Position numbers and translations under genes: made by a program. The notes beneath the pieces were generated by a model, which searched no databases, was not told where the DNA came from, and saw only the letters and a program-made list of their open reading frames with translations. Of a DNA stretch of 49,189 bases, positions 1 through 6,858 are shown piece after piece. Source of the DNA: Bacillota bacterium (GTDB lineage: Bacteria; Bacillota; Clostridia; Peptostreptococcales; Anaerovoracaceae); the NCBI GenBank assembly GCA_017459895.1, contig JAFUCA010000015.1, positions 1 through 49,189 of the forward strand, written 5' to 3'. The number at the start of each line of letters is the position of its first letter. Position 1 is the stretch's first letter.

Positions 1-1
1 A

Positions 2-241
2 GCGCTGTTCTTCCTCTGGCTGTATCTGCCAGGTCTGGGCAGCCCGGCGCCGCTGACCGGTCCGGAGTGGGGCTTCGTCGGTGGCTGGATCGTTCTGGGC
101 ATCATCCTGTTCATCGTGAACAAGGTGGGCAAGAACGGCAAGACACCTCTCTCCGAGACCGAATATCTGATGTTCGGAAGAGAGTACATGAGACCGCAGT
201 ATGTGGAGGAGTTCGAACGGACGATATCAAAGGCAAAGTAA
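2..241 (+). CDS. C-terminal end of a membrane transporter (APC permease-like), partial
   Basis: Only the last 79 codons are present; the gene enters from outside the window and stops at TAA 239-241. The fragment starts with a hydrophobic segment (LFFLWLYLPGLG), has a short polar loop with Pro and Gly, and then a second membrane segment (WGFVGGWIVLGIILFIV), followed by a basic cytoplasmic tail of about 38 residues. This layout resembles the end of the APC-type amino acid permease at 35256-36962, so an APC permease is the best guess, but the fragment is too short to prove the family. A terminator follows at once (277-312), so this is the last gene of its transcript. Confidence 0.5.
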   Translation, partial: ALFFLWLYLPGLGSPAPLTGPEWGFVGGWIVLGIILFIVNKVGKNGKTPLSETEYLMFGREYMRPQYVEEFERTISKAK

Positions 242-276
242 CCGGCGGAATCAGCCTGACGTTACCGGTATTATTG

Positions 277-312
277 AATCCGACATCCATCGCGATGTCG
301 GATTTTTTTTTA
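277..312 (+). terminator. Intrinsic terminator with an AraC-derived hairpin
   Basis: A perfect 11-bp stem (277-287 with 294-304), six-base loop CATCGC, then a T run to 312. It closes the upstream transporter. The stem and flank are nearly identical to coding DNA of the AraC regulator at 22027-22058, so the terminator appears to be built from a piece of an araC gene (see findings). Confidence 0.85.
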
Positions 313-411
313 ATGAATTGACCAGCGCTACCATAAAACCGGCCATTTCCTGCCAGCATGGTAGGAACCTACCATAATTGACCAGCTTTTGCGATTTCGT
401 GATAGGCGAGC
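313..411. repeat. Palindromic dispersed repeat, family A (left copy)
   Basis: The core at 358-375 is an inverted repeat ATGGTAGG-AA-CCTACCAT. It is followed by a conserved tail (376-408) containing CCAGCTTTTGCGATTTCGTG. The 51-bp unit 358-408 matches the reverse complement of 47671-47721 at 47 of 51 positions. AATTGACCAGC also occurs twice, at about 316-326 and 376-387. No protein is encoded. It may be a REP-like or MITE-like element; mobility is not shown. Confidence 0.7.
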
Positions 412-556
412 CAATGTGCAGAAGAAACCTTCGAGCCGCTTGACATAGACTGGATGAAGAAGTTCGAAAAGTTTCCGAAACGGGCTGCTTTTTGTATGGA
501 AAAGTTTCGGATTCATGAAAAAACCGGTTAGAAAAGTACTATCGGAGGAAGACTTC

Positions 557-712
557 ATGCTGTATCGAAAAAAACTAAAATAGAGCAATGGATCGATCAT
601 GGAAACGAAACGTTGCTTGTGCAAGGGGCGAAGCCAGACGGGGCAGACAGGATTCCCTCTGGCTGGAGAACGCAGGTGTTGTGCTTCCGGCATACAATAA
701 GCGGTTGAAATC
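557..712 (+). pseudogene. Remnant of an AAA_14/DUF4143-type ATPase N-terminus
   Basis: A good ribosome binding site (GGAGGAA, 544-550) precedes ATG 557, which reads MLYRKKLK and then stops. One base over, the frame continues KIEQWIDHGNETLLVQGA, and after another shift RSQTGQT. Joined, this resembles the start of DUF4143/AAA_14 ATPases, where a line like IEQWID...LLVQGARQVGKT holds the Walker A motif; here the P-loop lysine is replaced by glutamine. Two frameshifts and early decay make it a broken relic. The identification rests on pattern memory only. The stretch 412-556 upstream shows only an 8-bp inverted repeat (474-481 with 504-511) and no convincing gene. Confidence 0.4.
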
Positions 713-766
713 GAACAATATTAAAAAGACAAGAAGCATTAATAAAATAAAATCGATCAAAATATG

Positions 767-795
767 TTGAATATCAGGCATCTGTAGTGTAGAAT
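767..795 (+). promoter_or_regulatory. Promoter of the toxin-antitoxin pair
   Basis: TTGAAT (767-772) and TAGAAT (790-795) are spaced by 17 bp, in an AT-rich stretch 25 bp before the antitoxin start. A strong AAGGAGGTG ribosome binding site lies at 806-814. Such operons are usually autoregulated by the antitoxin, but no clear inverted-repeat operator was found. Confidence 0.6.
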
Positions 796-819
796 CGAAC
801 AAAAGAAGGAGGTGATGGC

Positions 820-1065
820 ATGACGGTCGTAACAGCAACAGAATTCAAGCTCAACCTGGGGCGGTATCTTTCCCGGATCAATGATGAAGAAATAGCCATC
901 AGCAAAAACGGCAGGATGGTCGCCCGACTGGTACCCTACAGACATACACTGTCGGACGCTCTTGTTGGGATCCTGAAGGACACGGAGCTTCCGAATCATT
1001 TTGATGGAGATTACAGAGAGCTGATCGGAGAAATGAGGAGACAGGATTATGAAGATCTTGATTGA
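820..1065 (+). CDS. Phd/YefM-family antitoxin
   Basis: This 81-residue protein is the likely antitoxin and DNA-binding autorepressor of the pair. The N-terminal half (MTVVTATEFKLNLGRYLSRI...EIAISKNGRMVARLVPY) has the usual Phd/YefM pattern: a helix that recruits the protein to target DNA, then a strand-turn carrying the KNGRPVARL-type motif. The C-terminal part (about 45-81) is acidic and charged, as expected for the toxin-neutralising tail. The last 17 bases overlap the toxin gene, which indicates translational coupling. Start ATG 820 is chosen because of the AAGGAGGTG site ahead of it. Confidence 0.85.
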   Translation: MTVVTATEFKLNLGRYLSRINDEEIAISKNGRMVARLVPYRHTLSDALVGILKDTELPNHFDGDYRELIGEMRRQDYEDLD

Positions 1066-1453
1066 TACAAACGTAATTCTGGATGTTCTCTTTGATCGGC
1101 CGCAGTTCATCGGCGATTCCATCACGGTGCTCCATATGTGTGAAGACGGGTTCGCCAAGGGAATGGTAACTGCGAAAGCGGTGGCAGACATCTACTATTT
1201 CGTGAGAAAACAACTCCGAAGTGAAGCGAAGGCGCGGGCGGTCCTGCGGAAGCTGATGACACTGGTTTCCGTCTGTGATGTTGGTGCTGAACGGATTACG
1301 GAGGCGCTGGATACAGAGAATGGTGATTACGAGGATGCCATTATGGCAGCCTGCGCGAAAGCAGAGGGCTGCAGCCTGATCATCACCAGAAATAAGAAGC
1401 ATTTCACCGGCACTGGGGTGAAATGTCTGACGCCCGAGGAATTCGTGATCTGA
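1049..1453 (+). CDS. PIN-domain toxin (VapC-like ribonuclease)
   Basis: A 134-residue single-domain PIN protein. It begins MKILIDTNVILDVLF, giving the first catalytic Asp (D6) in the LIDTN motif. Further acidic residues sit in AKAVADIYYF and DTENGDYEDAIMAACA, and the chain ends with the usual ITRNKKHF...GVKCLTPEEF strand-helix. PIN toxins cleave RNA with Mg2+ or Mn2+ held by three or four acidic residues. The overlap with the upstream Phd-type antitoxin supports a toxin-antitoxin role. The RNA target cannot be read from sequence. Confidence 0.87.
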   Translation: MKILIDTNVILDVLFDRPQFIGDSITVLHMCEDGFAKGMVTAKAVADIYYFVRKQLRSEAKARAVLRKLMTLVSVCDVGAERITEALDTENGDYEDAIMAACAKAEGCSLIITRNKKHFTGTGVKCLTPEEFVI

Positions 1454-1563
1454 CAAAGCAGCGGCGAAGGCGGCAGACAGAACGCATGATCATACTGCGG
1501 GATTTGTGATGGTTCCGGTCTTCAGGGTCATTCCCTGAGACAGTTCACTGATCGGTAAAACGT

Positions 1564-1597
1564 TAGTGGACATTTAGTGGACATTCTGGTTTATAAT
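1564..1597 (+). promoter_or_regulatory. SARP-type operator and promoter of the kinase operon
   Basis: Two direct heptamers GTGGACA at 1566-1572 and 1577-1583 are 11 bp apart (in each, TA precedes the heptamer). Exactly 8 bp separate the second from TATAAT at 1592-1597. No -35 box is needed in this geometry because a SARP-type activator takes its place. The site precedes the histidine kinase gene by 47 bp and suggests autoregulation by the response regulator at 2904-3722. Confidence 0.75.
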
Positions 1598-1644
1598 AAA
1601 TCTGTAACAGTCGCCGCAATCAAAACACAGGCAGGGAAAGCAGA

Positions 1645-2907
1645 ATGGAAGAATTGATCCAGTCAGGTGTTCCACATATCATAATTGTCGTAGTCATCCT
1701 CATCGGACTGACCTTCACGGTGCTGAACGACCCGTATATACAGAAGAAACAGCGGCGGATCATGCTGCTGCTGATCGCCGTATGCGCCGTCCTTATCGTG
1801 CAGAATTACACGGAATCGGTGCTGAGTTTCCAGCCGCCGGACCCATCCCTGGTCCTGCTGCGAACCGTGGAATCGGTGCTGGGGTACTCCCTGCGTCCGG
1901 TGGTGATCGTGCTGTTCTTCTACATCACCGATCCTGCCCGCCGGTATACCCCCGCCTGGATACTGATCCTGATCAATGCGGCGGTGTATTTAACCACCTT
2001 CTTTTCCCGCATCTGCTTCCAGATCGATGAAGGCAATCACTGGCAGCCAGGGCCGCTGCATCATTTTGCCTACTTTGTAAGCATTGTCCTGCTTGCATAC
2101 TACCTGTACCTCACCTGCCGAACCTACCGAGGGATAGGCAGGCGGGAGATGTTCTTGCCTGCCATGAACGTTCTGCTGATTGTGCTGGCGGTTCAGCTGG
2201 ATTATGCGGATGGCAATGACCGGCCAATCAGCTTTCTCAGCATCGCCATCGTGATCACCAGCCTTTTCGCGTATATCTGGCTGCACCTGAGATTCGCGGA
2301 GGAACACGTGTCGAATCTGGAGACTCAGCAGCGCCTGAACATCATGAAGAGTCAGATGCAGCCCCACTTCCTTTTTAATACGCTTGCCACGATACAGGTG
2401 CTCTGCAATACCGATCCGAAGGAAGCGTCGAGGATCACGGGCAGGTTCGGCAAATACCTCAGGCAGAACCTGGATTCTCTGGAGCAGGACGAACGGATCG
2501 ATTTTGACAAAGAACTGGAACATACCATGAATTATGCCGCCATCGAGATGGTCCGCTTCCCGAATATACGCATCGAAACGGACATCCGGGACCGGGATTT
2601 CACCCTTCCGGCCCTGACCGTGCAGCCCATGGTGGAGAACGCCATCCGTCACGGGGTTCGGATACGCAGCGAAGGCATCATCCGAATCAGCACCGGACGA
2701 TCCGGCGGTTACCATGAGATCGTTATCGCAGACAATGGGGAGGGATTTGATCTGCAAAGGCTGGACGGGCAGGAAGGACTGCATCTGGGGATACGCAACG
2801 TGCGTGAACGCATCGAGAAGATGTGCGGGGGGAGTCTCCAGATCCAGAGTGCACCGGATGACGGTACCACCGTTGTGATCCGTATTCCCGAGGAGAAGAG
2901 ACCATGA
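1645..2907 (+). CDS. LytS/YesM-type sensor histidine kinase
   Basis: A 420-residue membrane kinase. About six hydrophobic segments fill residues 8-220, with no large extracellular domain. A short linker leads to the His_kinase box MKSQMQPHFLFN with the likely phospho-acceptor His241, and then a HATPase_c domain with N box (NAIRHGVRIR) and G boxes (DNGEGFD, HLGIRNVRERI). The QPHFLFN box is typical of the LytS/AlgZ/YesM class. The gene overlaps the response regulator start by 4 bp (ATGA), so the two form one translationally coupled two-component system. The signal is unknown; a membrane-embedded sensor suggests a small molecule or envelope state. Confidence 0.92.
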   Translation: MEELIQSGVPHIIIVVVILIGLTFTVLNDPYIQKKQRRIMLLLIAVCAVLIVQNYTESVLSFQPPDPSLVLLRTVESVLGYSLRPVVIVLFFYITDPARRYTPAWILILINAAVYLTTFFSRICFQIDEGNHWQPGPLHHFAYFVSIVLLAYYLYLTCRTYRGIGRREMFLPAMNVLLIVLAVQLDYADGNDRPISFLSIAIVITSLFAYIWLHLRFAEEHVSNLETQQRLNIMKSQMQPHFLFNTLATIQVLCNTDPKEASRITGRFGKYLRQNLDSLEQDERIDFDKELEHTMNYAAIEMVRFPNIRIETDIRDRDFTLPALTVQPMVENAIRHGVRIRSEGIIRISTGRSGGYHEIVIADNGEGFDLQRLDGQEGLHLGIRNVRERIEKMCGGSLQIQSAPDDGTTVVIRIPEEKRP

Positions 2908-3722
2908 GAATCGTATGCGTGGATGACGAAGCGCTGCTGGCGCGCAGCACAGCAGCCCTGTGCAGAAGCCTTCCTGAGGTGGATGCGGCAGAGGCGCTTA
3001 CCAGCGGCAGGGACGCGCTGGACTGGTTTGAGAAGAACGAAGCGGATATCGCGATTCTGGATATCGATATGCCGGAGATCGGCGGACTGCAGCTTGCCGC
3101 GCGCATCAAGGTCATGCGTCCGGATACCAGGATCATCTTCCTGACGGGATACAGCCAGTTCGCCCTGGATGCGTTTAAGCTGCGGGCGTCAGGGTATCTG
3201 CTCAAGCCGGTGGATGAGACAGAGCTGGCAAATGAGATCCGGTACGCTGCCTTCGGAGAAGATCAAGGCCGGAGCAAGAGCGCTGATCGTGTCGTGATCC
3301 GAACCTTCGGCAGCTTCGATGTATTCGCCGGCGGCCGGCTGGTCACCTTCCGGCAGAAAAGATCCAAGGAGCTGCTGGCCATCCTGGTGGACCGGCAGGG
3401 GGGCAGCATCTCCCGGGCCGAGGCCTTCGCCCTGATCTACGAGGACCGGCTCTACGACCGGCGGATGCAGAAGCAGTTCGATAATATCATCCGGTCCATG
3501 CGGGACACCCTCAGAGAGTACGGCATCGAAGACATCTTCGAAATGAAGAGCGGACAGATGCGTATCTGCCCCGAGAAGGTCTCCTGTGATCTGTATCGTT
3601 TCCTGGACGGGGACGCGGAGGCGGTGAACCGGTACCGGGGAGAATATATGAGCGCTTATTCGTGGGCCTGCGCCATGGAGGGGTTCGTCACGAACAACAC
3701 GATCGGCGCGAACAAAAAATGA
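2904..3722 (+). CDS. Response regulator with SARP-type (OmpR-like plus BTAD) output
   Basis: This 272-residue protein has a receiver domain (residues 1-120; D7, D8, acceptor D53 in ILDIDMPE, switch Thr in FLTGYS, Lys in LKPVD). A winged-helix domain follows (about 132-200: RTFGSFDVFAGGRLVTFRQKRSKELLAILVDR in outline) and then a short helical end with the CDLYRFL and RGEYMSAYSWA motifs seen in Firmicutes SARP-like regulators. SARPs bind short direct repeats 11 bp apart next to the -10 box, and three such sites occur in this window (1566-1583, 4061-4078, 18370-18387). The regulator is therefore the probable activator of its own operon and of the secreted-protein island. A decayed copy of its last 30 codons lies at 18252-18342. 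Confidence 0.88.
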   Translation: MRIVCVDDEALLARSTAALCRSLPEVDAAEALTSGRDALDWFEKNEADIAILDIDMPEIGGLQLAARIKVMRPDTRIIFLTGYSQFALDAFKLRASGYLLKPVDETELANEIRYAAFGEDQGRSKSADRVVIRTFGSFDVFAGGRLVTFRQKRSKELLAILVDRQGGSISRAEAFALIYEDRLYDRRMQKQFDNIIRSMRDTLREYGIEDIFEMKSGQMRICPEKVSCDLYRFLDGDAEAVNRYRGEYMSAYSWACAMEGFVTNNTIGANKK

Positions 3723-3821
3723 GATAAGTAAGCAAAAACCGAATTGAGATAACGTTTTTTGTGATTGACTTCGGATTATATATAGAAAATGATCAGAAAA
3801 AGCGAAGTGAGAGGCAACGTC

Positions 3822-3989
3822 ATGATAGAAAGAAGCGCATTTACCATTGATAAAAATAAGTCAGAAGAGTTCAAAGAGTTTATCTCGAAGAATGCTAAAG
3901 GAAAAGATTTCTGGAATGATGTTCAGAAAGCCGCTTCCAAATCCGTCGATAAAAAGGCCTTGGACACATTGTTCAAAGAAGACAAGTGA
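3822..3989 (+). CDS. Small charged protein of unknown function
   Basis: A 55-residue ORF (MIERSAFTIDKNKSEEFKEF...KKALDTLFKEDK). A longer in-frame start exists at ATG 3789, but GAGAGG lies about nine bases before ATG 3822, which is preferred. The protein is rich in Lys, Glu and Asp, has no membrane segment or signal peptide and looks like two amphipathic helices. Base composition is clearly more AT-rich than the neighbours. It lies between the response regulator and the SARP-type promoter of the first secreted protein. No family was recognised; whether it is expressed is unproven. Confidence 0.5.
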   Translation: MIERSAFTIDKNKSEEFKEFISKNAKGKDFWNDVQKAASKSVDKKALDTLFKEDK

Positions 3990-4060
3990 CAATCAAAATG
4001 GAATTTTGTTGGGTGACATCGTTACTCTGAAAAGAAAAAACTAGAAAAACAACATATTTA

Positions 4061-4120
4061 GTGGACATTTAGTGGACAACCGAGAGTACAATCGTAACAA
4101 TTGGACTCCCGGTTGTTTTT
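4061..4120 (+). promoter_or_regulatory. SARP-type operator/promoter with built-in terminator hairpin
   Basis: GTGGACA repeats at 4061-4067 and 4072-4078 (11-bp period) end 8 bp before TACAAT (4087-4092). An inverted repeat surrounds the -10: 4077-4087 pairs with 4105-4115 (10 of 11 pairs), followed by two T5 runs. Transcripts from upstream can form this hairpin and stop. Transcripts starting near 4099 contain only the right arm and escape. The same arrangement recurs at 18370-18429. Confidence 0.7.
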
Positions 4121-4144
4121 ATTTTTGGGAACGGAGGTAATTGG

Positions 4145-4297
4145 ATGAAGAGAAGACTGAAACGATCCATCAGTGTGATCCTGACGGTGCTGATGGTATT
4201 CACTGCTGTGCCGGCCTTTTCGTGGGCAGACACGGGGGCTGCTGCAAAGGCTGGAGATTCCGCCCCGATGACGGTGCAGGCGGTCGCACCTTCGTAG
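4145..4297 (+). CDS. Signal-peptide segment cut off by an amber stop
   Basis: ATG 4145 follows GGAGGT at a good distance and encodes a classical Sec signal peptide: basic start MKRRLKRS, hydrophobic core ISVILTVLMVFTAVPAF and a likely cleavage site near SWADTGAAA. The frame stops at TAG 4295-4297 after 50 codons. The same frame then continues without interruption as the 811-codon ORF at 4310. The two are therefore almost certainly one gene, broken by a single in-frame TAG (mutation, sequencing error or readthrough). See the next entry and findings. Confidence 0.7.
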   Translation: MKRRLKRSISVILTVLMVFTAVPAFSWADTGAAAKAGDSAPMTVQAVAPS

Positions 4298-4309
4298 GTT
4301 AACGAGGCG

Positions 4310-6745
4310 GTGACCAAATTCACCGACGCTTTGTCGAAATTCTATGCCGACACTTCGCAGATGAGCGAAATGTCCTCATTTCTGACCCGGTTCGGCGGGG
4401 TCACGGCGGCGGCCTCGGGCGTGATCGGTATCCTGCAGATGAGCGGCATCATCAAGGATCCCACGCAGGTAGCGCTGGGGGAGATCCTCCAGACGGTGAA
4501 GGACATCCAGACCCAGCTCAACGAGATGGACCAGAAGCTGGATGACATCAACAAGCAGCTGGTGAGCATCGCCGTCAGGCAGGAGGAAAAAGACAGGAAC
4601 AACAAAGCCACGACCATGCTGAAGTACTGGAGAGACTTCAACACGCAGTACAGCGAGCCGCTGGACAACAAGATCAACGAATATAAGGGGAAGATCAACG
4701 AGGGGATCCGCGCCTGGTGGAAGGAGAGCTCCCACGATGGTGTGCGTCTGCTGTATACGGATGGGGGAGTCAAAAAGGACACCATCATAGATGGCTATAT
4801 ACTGACATATTCCCGAAACGCATATAACGATGGATTCCCGGACGTTTCGGATAACGGGGATGTGGTCTCCAGAGTATTCAGCATCGGCGTGCCCGGGGAG
4901 TGGATCCCCGATACGGCCAATATGACCTTCAACATCAACTCCTATCAGGAGGATTTCGAGGCAAAGATGACTGAGAACTTCATTCAAGCAGCCGACCAGA
5001 AGAAGCTGGATGCACGGACCATCTGGTGGATGGTCTGGGAGGGCGCATCCCAGGAGTATAAGACAAGACTTGCGAAGAAGTACGCTCACGAAATCATGAA
5101 CACCCTGCTCTATCACATCGCCTGCGACACCATGAGCGATAACGACGCCTGGGTGATCTCGGTGACCAACGCCTACGAGAATTACTGCAAAAACATACTG
5201 GAGCAGGATTCCGGCGTCAACGCCATGCTCAATGCCATGTACCTCACCCACGGCTTCGAGGGTGAGATCAAGCAGGACATCACGGATTTCTGTGACAAGA
5301 TGGCCGTCAAGGCCGGCGTGTACGGAGAATTTGCCCTCACCTGCGCAGGACAGGACAGCCTGCAGTCGATTACCAACCGGCAGGAGATCCAGGCCCTCTT
5401 CGCAGATACCGTCACCAGCCTTTACGACAAGAAGGACAAGGCCCTCACAGGGCATGACAATTACTGCTATGTCACAGGTACGCTGGTGGAGCACGCCAAG
5501 ATCTACGCTGAGTCGTCGCTCACCATGAAAAATAAATCCGGCGGGTATCGCGGCTACGAGAAGACGGACTGGAAGATCACGGTGCCAAACATCCTGGACA
5601 ATGTATACACCCAGGTGCTCTTCAATCAGTACAAGTCGCTTCCTCAGGGCGCGGGCTCCTTCGCTTCTTACCTGAAGCTGTACGGGGCATTTCCCACGGA
5701 CAACTGGACGGGCAACATCATGACCCGCTACGGCGGCGCGCAGGATTTCGCCTTCAGCGAGGGAATACGGATGAAAGCGATAGGAACCCAGCATCCGGGG
5801 AGCTACTTCAAGGACAACCAATACTACAACATCGATGTGGGCACCGGAAGCAAAGTGGAGCAGAAGTACTACCACGTCCATGACAAGGTGGTCTGCGACT
5901 ACTTCAACATGGGAAGCGGCAATCTGTCGGTCAACCAGACGGCGGCAGCGAGAGCCTTTTACGGGGAGGATCACTGGAACTGGGTCGTAGATGAAGTCTG
6001 GGCCTTCGAGACGGACAGCTGCCACTACTGGCGGATTATAAATCAGAAATCCGGAGTCGATTGGACCGAAATCCATAATCGCGTCGGCTTCGATATCCTG
6101 AAGCTGACGCCGGTGCACGATCTGAACGGCTATGAAGATCCGGAGGATCCGTTCTTCGCATTTGACCAGGCAACTCTGACCAGGGGCGTCTCGGATTGGA
6201 TCGGACCGACGTATCAGGATACGGAAACGGCCATCACCGATGTGGTCCTGGAGAAGGAATCCTATACGTATACCGGGAAACCGATCAAACCTTATGCGAC
6301 AATCATGGCAGGAAAGAAAAAAGTTCCTCTGGACAGCTTTAAGGTCACTTACGGAGAGAACCGAGAGCTCGGACTCGGTGAGATCACGGTAGAGGGTGCC
6401 GGCGATTATTCGGGTACGATCCATAAGACCTTCAACATCATTCCAAAGGGGACCAGCCTCAGCAAACTGAAGAAAAAGAAGAACACCGTGACGGTCAAAT
6501 GGAAGAAGCAGGCTGAGATCATGCCGGATACCGAGATAGATGGCTACCAGATCCGCTACAGTACGAACAAATCCATGAAAGGCGCGAAGAAGCTGACGGT
6601 AAAGGGATACAAGAAGACAAGCAAGAAGATCAAGGGCTTGAAGAAGAACAAAAAGTACTACTTCCAGATCCGGACTTACGTGAAGTCCAGCAAAGGCAAT
6701 CTTTATTCCCAGTGGAGCAGCAAGAAATCCGTAAAGACGAAGTAG
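4310..6745 (+). CDS. Large coiled-coil secreted protein with MBG and Fn3 domains (signal peptide separated by amber codon)
   Basis: The body of a protein of about 866 codons whose signal peptide is at 4145-4297. After the amber, the first usable start is GTG 4310, with only a poor ribosome site. Residues 18-45 contain a small-residue hydrophobic helix (FGGVTAAASGVIGILQ), then a heptad-like coiled coil (about 50-95, VKDIQTQLNEMDQKLDDINKQL). The centre (100-640) is rich in Trp and Tyr and was not recognised. The C-terminus has an MBG-like domain (about 645-715, YTYTGKPIKP) and a lysine-rich fibronectin type III domain (about 720-811). A hydrophobic helix beside a coiled coil recalls alpha-pore-forming toxins, but this is only a resemblance. 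It is the first gene after a SARP-type promoter. Its antisense strand is also open for 815 codons, which is a codon-bias shadow. Confidence 0.75.
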   Translation: MTKFTDALSKFYADTSQMSEMSSFLTRFGGVTAAASGVIGILQMSGIIKDPTQVALGEILQTVKDIQTQLNEMDQKLDDINKQLVSIAVRQEEKDRNNKATTMLKYWRDFNTQYSEPLDNKINEYKGKINEGIRAWWKESSHDGVRLLYTDGGVKKDTIIDGYILTYSRNAYNDGFPDVSDNGDVVSRVFSIGVPGEWIPDTANMTFNINSYQEDFEAKMTENFIQAADQKKLDARTIWWMVWEGASQEYKTRLAKKYAHEIMNTLLYHIACDTMSDNDAWVISVTNAYENYCKNILEQDSGVNAMLNAMYLTHGFEGEIKQDITDFCDKMAVKAGVYGEFALTCAGQDSLQSITNRQEIQALFADTVTSLYDKKDKALTGHDNYCYVTGTLVEHAKIYAESSLTMKNKSGGYRGYEKTDWKITVPNILDNVYTQVLFNQYKSLPQGAGSFASYLKLYGAFPTDNWTGNIMTRYGGAQDFAFSEGIRMKAIGTQHPGSYFKDNQYYNIDVGTGSKVEQKYYHVHDKVVCDYFNMGSGNLSVNQTAAARAFYGEDHWNWVVDEVWAFETDSCHYWRIINQKSGVDWTEIHNRVGFDILKLTPVHDLNGYEDPEDPFFAFDQATLTRGVSDWIGPTYQDTETAITDVVLEKESYTYTGKPIKPYATIMAGKKKVPLDSFKVTYGENRELGLGEITVEGAGDYSGTIHKTFNIIPKGTSLSKLKKKKNTVTVKWKKQAEIMPDTEIDGYQIRYSTNKSMKGAKKLTVKGYKKTSKKIKGLKKNKKYYFQIRTYVKSSKGNLYSQWSSKKSVKTK

Positions 6746-6754
6746 TTCCAACCC

Positions 6755-6785
6755 GATGAAACCGGTCAGTACGGCCGGTTTCATC
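6755..6785 (+). terminator. Hairpin after the coiled-coil protein gene
   Basis: An 11-bp perfect inverted repeat (6755-6765 with 6775-6785, nine-base loop). There is no T run after it, so it may be a weak terminator or an RNA-stabilising hairpin between the two secreted-protein genes. Confidence 0.5.
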
Positions 6786-6858
6786 CGTACCTGACAGGCC
6801 GTCGTGCCTGAAACGGAGGACATCCCTGATCAGCGAAAAGAAAGGGGAAACAGGAAAA

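Noticed and set aside
4295-4297. TAG as pyrrolysine or general stop reassignment
   Set aside because: TAG ends other genes normally in this window (for example 6743-6745 and 31551-31553), and no pyl genes or matching tRNA are visible.
4376-6823. Very long minus-strand ORF (815 codons) opposite the coiled-coil protein
   Set aside because: Low-complexity residue mix, no start site of quality and no recognisable motif; it is an antisense shadow caused by the high-GC third codon positions. The same holds for minus-strand ORFs at 39676-42489, 12876-15425, 44163-45779 and 36805-38661.
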